Source of the DNA: a virus
DNA length: 46,056 nt
Strand: one strand, 5' to 3'
IMG/VR virus record: IMGVR_UViG_3300028398_000003
Coordinates: 1-46,056 of that record
Shown: one piece after another, positions 1-8,707 of the stretch
Position numbering within the stretch: the first letter of the stretch is position 1
How the letters are laid out: each line of letters begins with the position of its first letter
The notes under the pieces: generated by a model
Databases searched by the model: none
Told to the model about the DNA's origin: nothing
What the model saw: the letters and a program-made list of their open reading frames with translations, nothing else
Translations under genes and position numbers: made by a program

Positions 1-127
1 TAATACAGGAGATAAAGTAAGTATGAGTTACAACTTTTCAGGAACAAAAATAAACTAAGGAGCAATGATGAAAAATGAAAACACAGAGGATTTAAATCCT
101 ATTGAAAAGCATGTGTATCTACACTAT
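1..127. repeat. Terminal direct repeat, left copy (circular assembly overlap)
   Basis: The first 127 bases are identical to bases 45930-46056. The repeat cuts through the end of the C1q-domain gene and the start of the next gene, and joining the two ends restores both reading frames. 127 is a common assembler k-mer length, so this is most simply the overlap of a circular contig rather than a biological terminal repeat. Confidence 0.95.
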
Positions 128-433
128 ACAGATAGAAAACAAGCCCAAGACGATGGGTGGTGGTTGTATTATAGTAATGTTTTATCAAAAAAAGGAGTTA
201 AATCTCCAAATTCTTTTGCAATGAATATCGCAAAAGAATTTTTAAATGGTTCTACATTCGAATCAGCTTTTTTAAAAGAAAATCTTCCTTTAGAATCAAA
301 AAAAGGGATTTTGAAAATGGCAAGAATTGCTTTGCGAAAAGAGTGGGTAAAACAAGCAATATCAGAAGGATTACAAGCAATTGAAGAAGATAGAGAAGCA
401 AACTATCCTACATTTCCCAATTTTAAAGAGTAA
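65..433 (+). CDS. Hypothetical protein at the tail-fibre-assembly position
   Basis: A 122-aa soluble, charged protein with no signal peptide or membrane segment. I do not recognise the family. It starts at an ATG behind AAGGAG and ends just before the tail sheath gene. It lies between the fibre/C1q genes (at the other end of the window, joined through the circle) and the sheath, which is where P2 keeps its tail-fibre assembly gene G. A fibre chaperone role is a positional guess only. A second ATG follows immediately and may be the true start. The first 63 bases recur at the far end of the window because of the circular overlap. Confidence 0.7.
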   Translation: MMKNENTEDLNPIEKHVYLHYTDRKQAQDDGWWLYYSNVLSKKGVKSPNSFAMNIAKEFLNGSTFESAFLKENLPLESKKGILKMARIALRKEWVKQAISEGLQAIEEDREANYPTFPNFKE

Positions 434-436
434 AAA

Positions 437-1585
437 ATGAACTTAAACTTCGGAATAAACGGATTAATCTCCGTAAGAGCGTCAAGACCAATCGCCGTTG
501 AAAGCTCAACACCAATTGGTATGGCAGTAACAGCCAATAGTGATGAAATTGGATTTAAAAAATTCAATAATGCTGAAGAGGGCTTAAAATGGTGTGAAGA
601 TGAAAACATCACGGATGGAACTCTAAAAAAGTCACTATTGGGTATCTATCTACAAGGGGTTTCTAACCCTCTTGTAGCGTACATCGTAAAACTAGATACA
701 GATGATACAAAAAACAGAGATGCCATCTCAAAAGCAATTGAGAAGATGCCACAGGCTTATACTATCACAGGTATCAAGCCTAATCTTTTAATTGCACCTG
801 ATTACAGTAAAGATAATGGTATTGGTGCAAAGCTAGATGCTATGGGTGCGAAGATGTGGGCGACTGGTATTACTTGCAGTCAAGATAATAATGAGGCTGA
901 TAGTAATACCTATATCTCAAATTTTGGAAGTAGATTTTTACTCATCACCAATGGTGTAAGCCATATTGATGGACTTAAAATTTCAAATGATGTAATGATT
1001 GCTGGAAATATTGCCTATTGGGACAATGGTGGAGACAATGGATTTGACCCATTTGGTTGGGCAAAAGACCACTCTAACCGAGTCATTAGAGGGATTAGCT
1101 CTGCTACAAGAGCAGACGGAACTTTTATAGAGTATATACCTATGGGAGATTGTGAAGCTCAACGACTTCGACAAAAAGGAATGACTCACATTGTGCGAGA
1201 TGAGGGCTGGAGGCAATATGGCTTTGAAACGACTGACATTGACCCTATTTGGCAACCTCTTGACCGTGTTAGGACATTTTACAGACTACTTGAAACAATG
1301 ATTAAAAGCATCAAATGGGCTAGAGATAGAGAAGCTGATATTTTGCTCTATGTCAAAAAGTCCATTGAAGAGTTCTTTAGAGAACTCCAAGGAAACAATG
1401 TTATTATCGGATTCAAGGTCTATTTTGACATGAACAAAAATACCAAAGCAACTGTGACAGCAGGTAAATTCTACTTGACAATGGAAATACAAGATGTTCC
1501 AGCTGTTAGAGAGCTAAATTTGGAACTTGTTTATGTTGATGATTACTCTGAAGTTCTCTTAAATTTTATTAATGGAGGAGAGTAG
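437..1585 (+). CDS. FI: Contractile tail sheath protein (P2 FI-like)
   Basis: A 382-aa protein matching the tail sheath family of P2-like myoviruses. It polymerises around the tail tube and contracts to drive it through the host envelope. The conserved C-terminal half is recognisable: a stretch with WQPLDRVRTF near residue 275, followed by helices and a C-terminal beta region ending in a hydrophobic strand. Length is close to P2 gpFI. It is followed without a gap by the tube gene, the standard sheath-tube order, so the two are probably co-transcribed and produced in high amounts. Confidence 0.93.
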   Translation: MNLNFGINGLISVRASRPIAVESSTPIGMAVTANSDEIGFKKFNNAEEGLKWCEDENITDGTLKKSLLGIYLQGVSNPLVAYIVKLDTDDTKNRDAISKAIEKMPQAYTITGIKPNLLIAPDYSKDNGIGAKLDAMGAKMWATGITCSQDNNEADSNTYISNFGSRFLLITNGVSHIDGLKISNDVMIAGNIAYWDNGGDNGFDPFGWAKDHSNRVIRGISSATRADGTFIEYIPMGDCEAQRLRQKGMTHIVRDEGWRQYGFETTDIDPIWQPLDRVRTFYRLLETMIKSIKWARDREADILLYVKKSIEEFFRELQGNNVIIGFKVYFDMNKNTKATVTAGKFYLTMEIQDVPAVRELNLELVYVDDYSEVLLNFINGGE

Positions 1586-2092
1586 ATGGCAATGATTAAA
1601 CCACAAACCCTTGTAGATGCTAACATTTGGATTAATGGGAAACATCACTTGGGTGTAAGTTCTAAAGTGAAGTTACCCAATATCGAGTTTTTAAAAACTG
1701 AACAGAAAGCTGGAGGGTTTGAACGAGAAATTTTTAACGGAATTTTAGGGAAGATGGAGGGAGAGTTGACGTTTAGGACGTTCTCTGATAAAGCATTTGA
1801 TGCTGCTAAACTCTCTTACCAATCAAGTGACCATACAGAAATATTGATTAAAGCTTCTTATTACCAAAACGGTAAAAAATATCCAATTGTTGCTAATTGG
1901 AAAGGTAATGCCAATGTAGAAGATAAAGAGTTTGAAGCTGGTGGAGAGGTCGAGAGAACATTAAAAATGAGTATTGTTGTTGCAGACTTAACTATCAACG
2001 GCAAACAAGAGTATCAGATTGATAGCGATAATATGGTATTGATTGTTGGTGGTACAGACCTTTTAAGTGACCTTCGTGGTCAAATTATGTAA
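1586..2092 (+). CDS. FII: Major tail tube protein (P2 FII-like)
   Basis: A 168-aa protein of the P2 FII tail tube family. Its hexameric rings stack inside the sheath to form the DNA conduit. It has the beta-rich composition and size expected of the family, with an N-terminal motif on naming the component (DANIWINGKHHLGVSS) and a central GGFEREIFNGILGKMEGEL segment typical of FII proteins. The ATG follows the sheath stop codon directly, with GGAGGAG upstream as ribosome site. Its neighbours, sheath upstream and the E/E' assembly chaperone downstream, confirm the call. Confidence 0.92.
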   Translation: MAMIKPQTLVDANIWINGKHHLGVSSKVKLPNIEFLKTEQKAGGFEREIFNGILGKMEGELTFRTFSDKAFDAAKLSYQSSDHTEILIKASYYQNGKKYPIVANWKGNANVEDKEFEAGGEVERTLKMSIVVADLTINGKQEYQIDSDNMVLIVGGTDLLSDLRGQIM

Positions 2093-2101
2093 GGATAACA
2101 G

Positions 2102-2419
2102 ATGGCAGTTCGTGGATTAAAAAATATAAAAATAGTTAAAAATGATTGTAGCGTTGAAGATAAAGGTGAGTTTATTTTAATCACCTTTGACAACCCTATT
2201 ACAGTTGACGGTGTAGAGATACAAGAGTTCAAACTTATTAAGCCAACGCTTGAAGATTTAGAAGTAGCAACAGAGGGTGCTGATGGTGGTGGATATGGTG
2301 CGATGAATAATCTTCTCTCTACTTTTTTAGAGCCTAAGATTGCACCAGATGAGTTTAAAACTATATTTACGATTAAAGAGCATAGCTCACTTATTGAGGT
2401 TTTGGGAGTTTTTTTGTAG
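2102..2419 (+). CDS. E: Tail assembly chaperone gpE (short form)
   Basis: A 105-aa protein at the position of P2 gene E, between the tube and tape measure genes. In P2-like phages this product and its frameshifted longer form coat the tape measure protein during tail assembly. The frame ends at a TAG directly after a T TTT TTG heptamer, the same slippery sequence used in P2 E/E'. Residues 25-80 resemble the phage tail protein E / gp41-like family (ITVDGVEIQEFKLIKPTLEDL). It overlaps the E' reading frame. Confidence 0.85.
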   Translation: MAVRGLKNIKIVKNDCSVEDKGEFILITFDNPITVDGVEIQEFKLIKPTLEDLEVATEGADGGGYGAMNNLLSTFLEPKIAPDEFKTIFTIKEHSSLIEVLGVFL

Positions 2420-2568
2420 ATAAAAACTCTATTGTAAGTATGGTTTCCATTATTGCCTATGTCTTGCATTTTGGGTATAGAGAGATAATGGAGATGCGTG
2501 TTGATAAGGCTAAAAAATATTATAAACAATCAGTAGAGATTTTGGAAGCCAAAAATAAGCATTTTTAG
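2102..2568 (+). CDS. E+E': Tail assembly chaperone gpE+E' (predicted -1 frameshift product)
   Basis: If ribosomes slip back one base on T TTT TTG (2410-2416), translation bypasses the TAG and continues for 50 codons to a TAG at 2566-2568, giving a 155-aa protein. The extension starts VDKNSIVSMVSIIAYVLHFG and ends in a Lys-rich helix. It has no good start codon or ribosome site of its own, so it is best explained as a fusion. Position, arrangement and slippery sequence match the known P2 E/E' frameshift, in which the minor long product is needed for tail assembly. That the shift occurs here is inferred. Confidence 0.82.
2410..2416 (+). promoter_or_regulatory. Programmed -1 frameshift site T TTT TTG
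   Basis: The heptamer is in the correct phase (T TTT TTG) and the zero-frame stop TAG follows immediately. The alternative frame stays open for 50 codons. The same heptamer is used by P2 gene E. Confidence 0.82.
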
Positions 2569-2590
2569 TGTGCTAGAGTAGTCTAGCACA
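2569..2590 (+). other. 9-bp perfect hairpin after E'
   Basis: TGTGCTAGA and TCTAGCACA flank a four-base loop (GTAG), starting one base after the E' stop. No T-run follows, so it is not a standard terminator. It may tune mRNA stability or tape-measure translation. It lies too far downstream (over 150 bases) to be the frameshift stimulator. Confidence 0.5.
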
Positions 2591-2648
2591 GTGAAAAGGG
2601 CTTATAGAGCTTGTGGGGACTTAGTTTAAACTTAAAAAAGAGGATATT

Positions 2649-5600
2649 TTGAAGAGTGTAGAGTTAGTATTAAAAATTGGTGCAAAAGTTGGTGGAATGA
2701 TGAGAGGAATGCAATCTGCTACCAACTCTGTAACAAAAGTTCAACAGACGATAGAGAAGCTGAACTCTAAAAAGATTAATATTGTTGCTAATGATAGCTC
2801 TGTAAAAAAAGTTAAAGATAATATAGAAAAAATAGATAATCAACTTGATGATTTAAAAAAAAGAAAAACAGAAATCTCTTTGGGTCTAAACAAAAATAGA
2901 GAGGCAGAGCTAAATGAGTCTATAGTAAAGATAGAGAATAAAATAGATACCCTAAAATCAAAAAAAGATACCATTGAGCTTAAAATAAAGGCAACAACAG
3001 ATACTAAAGAGTTAAAAAAACTCAATCGTCAGCTTAAAAGTACTCAAACTAAAATAATAGGGCTTTCAGAAGAGAAGCTAAAAGTAAAAGAAGAGTTCAA
3101 TGAAGTTAGAGATGCAAATAAGACCGTTACTAAAGAGCTTAAAAAAACAAGTAATGAGATAAAAAAAATAAATGGTCAAAAACTTGAACTTAAAGATGAA
3201 CTTAAAGAGGTTCAAAAAGAGGCATTAGAAACCAATTCTACCATCAAAAATATAGAGAAAACAGTTAATCGGCTCAACGGTACAACTCTTAAGATTAAGC
3301 AGATTGTAGAACGGAGAGAGATTTTAAAAACTGAACTTCTTGGTAATGTTCAAAAAGTTGCTAGTATGGGTGTAGCTTTAGGGGGTGTTGCTTTTGGGAT
3401 TGACAGGATAAATAAAGCAACAGTTCAGATGTCAAATTTGGCTGATACTGTGGGATTGAGCTTCAATACCGTTAATGCTCTTGGTTCTGCTGTAAAGGGT
3501 ATCGGTTTAGATTACGAACATGTAACCGACATTATGGAGGAGCTTAACAATAAGATTGGTGAATCTAAAGTAGTTTACCTTGATTGGCTCAAAGAGGACA
3601 AAGGAAAAGGAAAAGAGCTTAAATTAGTTGGTGGTGTAGACGATGCTTTTAAAGGTTTAGACTTCTCTTTATCAGATAAGAGTTTCAAGGGTCTAAACTA
3701 TGAAGAGCAATTTAAAAAGTTTTCTGGACTCAAAGGAGATAAACAATTTGAGATAGTTATGGATACAGCTCTTAAAATGAAGGACCAACAAAAGGCTGCT
3801 TCTATGGTTGATATTTTGATGGGTGGAGAAGCCAATAAAATATTAAGTTTTTTACGAAAACAAGGTAAGAGTTATAAAGAGTTTATAGAGGACAAAAAGA
3901 AGCTAATTTTCTTAGATGAAGAGGGGCTAAAAGGTGCTAAGGCTTATGCAAAGGCATCAGCTACAAGTGCTTCTATTGTTAGTTCTGTTTTTCAACAGTT
4001 CAGTGGAATTGGTGGGGGCTTTATGAGTCCTGTATTGGATAAATTCAATAAATGGTTAGTGCTTAACAAAAAGATAGTTAAATCAAATATAAAAGGTTTT
4101 TTTGTTGGTATCAAGTCGGCTCTTGGGAGTGTGGGAAATGGAATTGATTATGTTTATGGGAAACTCAAACCTCTTACTAATCTTTTAGGAATTACAAGCA
4201 ATGAAGCCAATAAAGCTGGAGAGAGTGGAGAGAGGTTTGGTAAAGCTCTAACTTATATCGGTGCAGGGCTTGGTGGGCTGTTGGCTGTCAAAATGGCAAT
4301 AGGTGCAACAAAAATAGCAACAGGCTATGCATCAAATGGTATTCGGCTACTTAGGCTTAGTTACTTAAAATTAAATGCAGTTGCTTTGGCTACTCGTGGG
4401 AGTACGGCTTTGTCTATGTTGTCTTTTAAAAATCTTGGCAAAGTAGCAAAGGCTACAGGTCGAATTATGTTGAGAACTCCTATTGGTTTAGCTATCGCAG
4501 GTATTGCTCTTGGTGCTGTTATGGTTCGAAAATATTGGGAACCGATTAAAGGCTTTTTTGTTGGGGTTGTTCTTGGAATTGGGGATGCATTAGGCACTGT
4601 CAAGACTATTTTTAGTACAGTTTTTGGAGCGATGGAGTATTACATACGACCTATCATTACTATTTTAGAGCCTATAGGAGATATATTTAAGACGGTTTTT
4701 GGTACTGCTGTTGGATATATAAAACAGCTTATTAAGCCTCTTTCTAGTGTGTCGGACAGTGTAGCTAGTGCTACGGCAAACGGTCGGAGTTTTGGACAAT
4801 GGCTTGGTTATATTGGTGCAGGTGTTGGTGGGGTTTTGGCTCTTAAAGGAGCGTTTATGATTTTAGCTCCTGCCATTGGTGCTGTGGGCAGTGTCTTAGC
4901 TTTTGTTGGTAGAACCCTCCTCCTTAACCCAATAGGATTAGCAGTTACTGCCATAGCAGGTAGTGCTTATCTTATCTACTCAAACTGGGGAAAAGTGAGT
5001 GGATTTTTTAGCTCTTTATGGAGTGGTGTTAAAAATATATTTAGTTCTGCATGGGAGGGAATAAAAAGCATTTTCTCCTGGACCCCTCTTGGAGTACTCG
5101 CAAATAATTGGCAACCGATTTTAAATTTTATTGGTGGCATTGGTACAGGTGTTAAAAATCTACTTGGTAGTGCGTGGAATGGATTAAAGAGCATTGTTTC
5201 GTGGAATCCTTTGGACTTTGTGGCTCAAAAATGGAACGGCTTGATGAACTTTTTTTCTAATTTTTCACTCAAAGATGCAGGAAGCAAAATAATTAGCTCT
5301 GTCATAGATGGAATGAGTGCCACATGGCAGAAACTTACCAAAAAAGTAGGAGACATTACCAAGAGCATTAGAGACTTCTTTCCTTTCTCTCCAGCAAAAA
5401 AAGGAGCTTTGACCGACATACATCGCATAAAGCTAATGGAAACCGTGGCTAGTGGCATAAATGACAAAGTTCTAGCAAAGTCGGTCAATAATGCGACAAT
5501 CAAAGCTAGAAAGGCTCTAAAACTTGGAACAGCTGGATTAGCTCTTAGCTCATCTATTGCAGTTGCCAATCCCACACAGAACAATAACGTTTCATCAGAA

Positions 5601-6107
5601 AACAGAGTATTTCAAACAAAAGAGATGTTCTCTCAAGCAAATATCAATCATATCAAAGATAGAAGCTTTAAAACTCAAGAGATTTTATCTCAAGCGAATC
5701 TACCAACACTTCAAGATAGAAGTTTTTCTACAATAGAAAATCTCAAACTTGCAAAAGTGCCATCTCTTCAAAATAGAGCATTTCAAACAAAAGAACTTCT
5801 CTCAAAAGCAAATATCAATCCTATAAAAGATAGAAGTTTTGAGACATTTGAAGCACCAAAACCGTTTACCATCGCTTCATCAGATGCGATAGCAGGTCAA
5901 AATCAAGATAGCAACGTAAATAATTATGTAAATAATAGCCAAATAACTGTATCTATAGGCGATATAATCGTACAGACAACAGATGGTAAAGTTTCCGAGC
6001 CACATCTACTACAAGAGCAAATAAAACAATTGGTTCAAGATGGCATAGAAGAGGCAAACAATAATCATCAAGATAGACAATTTGCAGATATAGGAGGGCT
6101 TGGGTAG
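2649..6107 (+). CDS. T: Tail tape measure protein
   Basis: 1152 aa, the longest gene, as expected for a tape measure protein, which sets tail length and is ejected ahead of the DNA. The start is TTG at 2649 behind AAGAGG; MKSVELVLKIGA reads like a typical tape-measure N-terminus. Residues about 40-225 are highly charged coiled coil. The middle (about 520-830) has several Gly/Ala-rich hydrophobic segments able to span membranes. WxxL-type repeats (SSLWSGVKNIFSSAWEGIKS) occur around 785-860. Near residue 920 is a DITKSIRDFFPFSPAKKGAL box found in many P2/Mu tape measures. The C-terminus carries four 19-residue repeats. It lies between E/E' and U, as in P2. Confidence 0.93.
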   Translation: MKSVELVLKIGAKVGGMMRGMQSATNSVTKVQQTIEKLNSKKINIVANDSSVKKVKDNIEKIDNQLDDLKKRKTEISLGLNKNREAELNESIVKIENKIDTLKSKKDTIELKIKATTDTKELKKLNRQLKSTQTKIIGLSEEKLKVKEEFNEVRDANKTVTKELKKTSNEIKKINGQKLELKDELKEVQKEALETNSTIKNIEKTVNRLNGTTLKIKQIVERREILKTELLGNVQKVASMGVALGGVAFGIDRINKATVQMSNLADTVGLSFNTVNALGSAVKGIGLDYEHVTDIMEELNNKIGESKVVYLDWLKEDKGKGKELKLVGGVDDAFKGLDFSLSDKSFKGLNYEEQFKKFSGLKGDKQFEIVMDTALKMKDQQKAASMVDILMGGEANKILSFLRKQGKSYKEFIEDKKKLIFLDEEGLKGAKAYAKASATSASIVSSVFQQFSGIGGGFMSPVLDKFNKWLVLNKKIVKSNIKGFFVGIKSALGSVGNGIDYVYGKLKPLTNLLGITSNEANKAGESGERFGKALTYIGAGLGGLLAVKMAIGATKIATGYASNGIRLLRLSYLKLNAVALATRGSTALSMLSFKNLGKVAKATGRIMLRTPIGLAIAGIALGAVMVRKYWEPIKGFFVGVVLGIGDALGTVKTIFSTVFGAMEYYIRPIITILEPIGDIFKTVFGTAVGYIKQLIKPLSSVSDSVASATANGRSFGQWLGYIGAGVGGVLALKGAFMILAPAIGAVGSVLAFVGRTLLLNPIGLAVTAIAGSAYLIYSNWGKVSGFFSSLWSGVKNIFSSAWEGIKSIFSWTPLGVLANNWQPILNFIGGIGTGVKNLLGSAWNGLKSIVSWNPLDFVAQKWNGLMNFFSNFSLKDAGSKIISSVIDGMSATWQKLTKKVGDITKSIRDFFPFSPAKKGALTDIHRIKLMETVASGINDKVLAKSVNNATIKARKALKLGTAGLALSSSIAVANPTQNNNVSSENRVFQTKEMFSQANINHIKDRSFKTQEILSQANLPTLQDRSFSTIENLKLAKVPSLQNRAFQTKELLSKANINPIKDRSFETFEAPKPFTIASSDAIAGQNQDSNVNNYVNNSQITVSIGDIIVQTTDGKVSEPHLLQEQIKQLVQDGIEEANNNHQDRQFADIGGLG
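5604..5858 (+). repeat. 19-codon tandem repeats in the tape measure gene
   Basis: Four 57-bp units begin at 5604, 5661, 5718 and 5775, plus a 9-residue partial unit at 5832. The protein consensus is R-x-F-x-T-x-E-x-L-x-x-A-x-(6)-[DN]. Units differ in DNA sequence, so the repeat is conserved at protein level and is not a recent slippage product. It covers residues 986-1070. Confidence 0.85.
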
Positions 6108-6491
6108 ATGATGGCCATATTGGGTAGTTTCATTTTTCAGATGAAGCCAAACAGTCGAGGTGTAGCAGAATATAATGGTATGGACACTACAGAAGAGTTT
6201 AGATATGCTACACATAAAAAAATAGATGCATTTGATACACATCAAGATATATCAAGATATGCTCAAAGATTCACGATAAAAGGGGATTTAATTCTAAAAA
6301 AAGTTCATGTTATTGACCCCATATCAGATTGGGCAAAATTGAAAATCCCTACTGTGTTTGCCATTGCAGACACAGGCGAGGTTTGGAATGTAATTATCAA
6401 GTCAATAAAGCGTGGGCGTAGCATTATGGACAAAGGTGGGTTACATTTTCAACAAAGCTTTAGCGTAGAATTAGAAGAGGTGCTAGATTGA
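6108..6491 (+). CDS. U: Tail protein gpU (tail terminator)
   Basis: A 127-aa protein of the P2 gpU family, a small protein needed to finish the tail tube. The N-terminus GSFIFQM followed by a region on comparing Mu/P2 substrates, and the C-terminal stretch of strands (QQSFSVELEEV) match the family. The gene starts right after the tape measure stop codon and overlaps gene X by four bases, as in the compact P2 T-U-X-D order. Confidence 0.88.
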   Translation: MMAILGSFIFQMKPNSRGVAEYNGMDTTEEFRYATHKKIDAFDTHQDISRYAQRFTIKGDLILKKVHVIDPISDWAKLKIPTVFAIADTGEVWNVIIKSIKRGRSIMDKGGLHFQQSFSVELEEVLD

Positions 6492-6688
6492 CAATATATA
6501 TAGTTAAAGATGAAGATGAGAGGCTTGATACGGTTGTCTATAATCATTACAAAGATTTGAGCAATATTTTTACAATACTAGAGCTTAATCCTCATATCAA
6601 TAGAGATGTTTTTTTAGAAGTCGGAGCTGAGATAAAACTCCCATATTTTGCTATCAAAAAAGTAAAAGAGATACAATTATGGGATTAA
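6488..6688 (+). CDS. X: Tail protein gpX (LysM-like)
   Basis: A 66-aa LysM-like protein of the P2 gpX family, a small baseplate hub-associated protein. It has the family's pattern: an N-terminal YIVKDEDERLDTVVYNHY, then LELNPHI and EVGAEIKLP. Translation starts at TTG inside the TTGA overlap with gpU's stop, implying translational coupling. It overlaps gpD by ten bases. Confidence 0.88.
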   Translation: MTIYIVKDEDERLDTVVYNHYKDLSNIFTILELNPHINRDVFLEVGAEIKLPYFAIKKVKEIQLWD

Positions 6689-7617
6689 CAAAACCTAATT
6701 ATAGATTAACACTTAGTGGAAATGTAGTCAAAAAAAACTATGTCAAATCTATAAGTTTTAAAGATGAAATAGATAATAAATCAGATGAGATAACAGTGCA
6801 AACAACGCGAGAATTTCCAAGACCCTCATTTGGAGATGTGGTTACATTGGAACTAGGGTATAAAGATAGTGGATTGTCTTTTATGGGAAAGTTTTTCGTT
6901 CAAAGCCATACCATCACTAATCAAAATCTAACCTTCCGTGCAACTGGTGCTGATTGGACGGAAGAACTGAAAAAAAAGAAAAATAGAAAATGGGAAAATA
7001 TAGATATAAGTGGAATTGTAGGGAAAATAGCAGGAGAGCATGGGCTTGGAAACAAATGTGATAAGAGCCATTTTTTCAGACATGAGGCACAAACGCATGA
7101 GTCTGATATTCATTTTTTACAAAGATTAGCAAAGTTTTTGGATTCTACTTTGAGCATAAAAAATGCTAAGATATTGTTTTTAGATAAAAATACGTCTAAG
7201 CCACAATACTCTTGTAATTTTAAAGAAGCTATTAGCACTAGCATAGAGCTTGTAAACAAAACAAAATATAAATCTGCAAAGATGACATATCGAGATACTA
7301 AAAAAAATAAAGATATAACAGTAACAGTTGGAGGTGGAACACCTGTACTGGAGCTAAAAAAAAGTTTAGATAGCTTTTCTAAAACAGATACCCCCTTAAA
7401 AGAGAATGCAAAAACATTTGCACAGCATCAATTGGACTTAGCAAACGTAGGAACAATAAGAGGAAGAGTGACCATAGATGGTAGTACATCTCCAAAAGCA
7501 GGTGGAGAGATAAATGTCAAAAAAAGTAAATATGATGATGGTATTTATAAGATAAAGAGGGTTACCCACACATTAAACAGCAATGGGTGGGTAAGTGTTG
7601 TGGAGTTTGAGGGTTAA
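6679..7617 (+). CDS. D: Baseplate hub protein gpD (late control protein D family)
   Basis: A 312-aa member of the P2 gpD / late control D family, equivalent to the T4 gp27 hub that joins the tail tube to the spike. Typical pieces are visible: SISFKDEIDNKSDEITVQ near residue 25, HTITNQNLTFRATGADW around 75-92, and a QTHESDIHFLQRLAK segment near 140. It is the last gene of the tail operon. It converges on the minus-strand block with a 4-base overlap and no room for a terminator between them. Confidence 0.9.
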   Translation: MGLTKPNYRLTLSGNVVKKNYVKSISFKDEIDNKSDEITVQTTREFPRPSFGDVVTLELGYKDSGLSFMGKFFVQSHTITNQNLTFRATGADWTEELKKKKNRKWENIDISGIVGKIAGEHGLGNKCDKSHFFRHEAQTHESDIHFLQRLAKFLDSTLSIKNAKILFLDKNTSKPQYSCNFKEAISTSIELVNKTKYKSAKMTYRDTKKNKDITVTVGGGTPVLELKKSLDSFSKTDTPLKENAKTFAQHQLDLANVGTIRGRVTIDGSTSPKAGGEINVKKSKYDDGIYKIKRVTHTLNSNGWVSVVEFEG

Positions 7618-8204
7618 ACAAGCTTTTTAAAAGCCAACTCAAAATTCCTAAATTCATGCAGATTTTTTAAAAGTATTTCAACTCTCTCTAAATCCACTAT
7701 AAAGACAGGAGAATTTCTATAGCTCTCCTCTGTCTTTAACAGAACTTTGGAATCTAGCAATCTTGGTAGCCAACGGCTAAATGCTGTAGGGTTTAAGAAC
7801 CCAGCTTTTTGATAAATTTCCTTTTGATAAACCTCTTTTTTTTCTAATTTAAGAAGAGCCTCTACTATAGGAATTAAATTTTTATGGTTTTTAGTATTGT
7901 ACCAAGAACCATTGAATTTAAAAATCTTATGCTCTTCGCAAGAATTAAAATCAGTTAAAATCCCTCTATAAAATTGAGGTGCGATTGCACCAGTATTTTT
8001 AATAAGTTTTATTTTATTTGTGTGGTAAATTCTAATATCATTATTTATATCAACTTTTATATATTTAGCATTATATAATGCACGAATATAATTTGAGATT
8101 CTAATAATATTAAAATCTGTTTTATGGTGTAGTTCATCTACACTCATCTCTTTTTTTTGCAACAGCTCATAAATGGATTGTTGCATTGTTTTAATTTGCA
8201 TCAT
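7614..8204 (-). CDS. Winged-helix protein, end of the ParB/PAPS-reductase operon
   Basis: 196 aa. Residues about 5-60 (MQQSIYELLQKKEMSVDELHH then a recognition-type helix and a YIKV wing) read as a winged helix-turn-helix. Residues 115-175 (VEALLKLEKKEVYQKEIYQKAG) look like a second one, so this may be a double-wHTH DNA-binding protein. Its ATG overlaps the TAA of the ParB-like gene (TAATG), so it is translationally coupled. It could regulate the operon or guide the upstream enzymes to DNA. I do not recognise a named family. Confidence 0.72.
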   Translation of the reverse strand: MMQIKTMQQSIYELLQKKEMSVDELHHKTDFNIIRISNYIRALYNAKYIKVDINNDIRIYHTNKIKLIKNTGAIAPQFYRGILTDFNSCEEHKIFKFNGSWYNTKNHKNLIPIVEALLKLEKKEVYQKEIYQKAGFLNPTAFSRWLPRLLDSKVLLKTEESYRNSPVFIVDLERVEILLKNLHEFRNFELAFKKLV

Positions 8205-8707
8205 TACAAACCTTTTACCCAGCTACGACTAAACTCTTCATTCTTATATAAGTTTGGAAGTCCAGACTGCATTTTAAACCTCAATAGCTCTTCAGCAGAC
8301 ATATTCAAAGCTTTACATATGTCTTTGTCACTCATCTTCATATTAACCATTCTAGCCACCATGTCGCTAGTTGGGTCAATTTGATGCTTACCTCTTGCTT
8401 CGTTAAAAGCTACAGTAGCACTCATCATTTTTTCCATCTCTAAATCCAAAATAATTACTGGAACTTCTTTTAATTTGAAATGATTTTTCAAAACAGTTAA
8501 TCTATGGAAACCATCAACAACTATATATTTGTCAATATTTTCTTGATATATAACTGTTATTCCATAGGCAAGACCAAAAGTTTCTATGGAATAAATAAGG
8601 TACTTCATCTCAGCCGAAGCTACTTTATTCGGATTGTAATCATTTGCCTGAATCTTATCTATTGGCACAATAATCGGTGTCATGCATGTTAATTCTACTT
8701 TTTTCAT
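8204..8707 (-). CDS. ParB/Srx-fold domain protein (IbrB-like)
   Basis: A 167-aa single-domain ParB/sulfiredoxin-fold protein. The N-terminal PIDKIQANDYNPN and the nucleotide-site motif VDGFHRL (residues 64-70) are typical. In the fold family, members bind or hydrolyse NTPs on DNA or act as nucleases. C-terminal residues 115-150 (MVNMKMSDKDICKALNMS) form a helix-turn-helix. Together with the upstream PAPS-reductase-like gene it makes the IbrA/IbrB-type pair known from E. coli, where the pair raises eib gene expression by an unknown mechanism. Biochemical role here is unknown. Confidence 0.82.
   Translation of the reverse strand: MKKVELTCMTPIIVPIDKIQANDYNPNKVASAEMKYLIYSIETFGLAYGITVIYQENIDKYIVVDGFHRLTVLKNHFKLKEVPVIILDLEMEKMMSATVAFNEARGKHQIDPTSDMVARMVNMKMSDKDICKALNMSAEELLRFKMQSGLPNLYKNEEFSRSWVKGL

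Noticed and set aside
1-127. Biological terminal repeat (DTR packaging)
   Set aside because: Length equals a common assembly k-mer, it lies mid-operon, and the terminase is of the cos-cutting gpA type.
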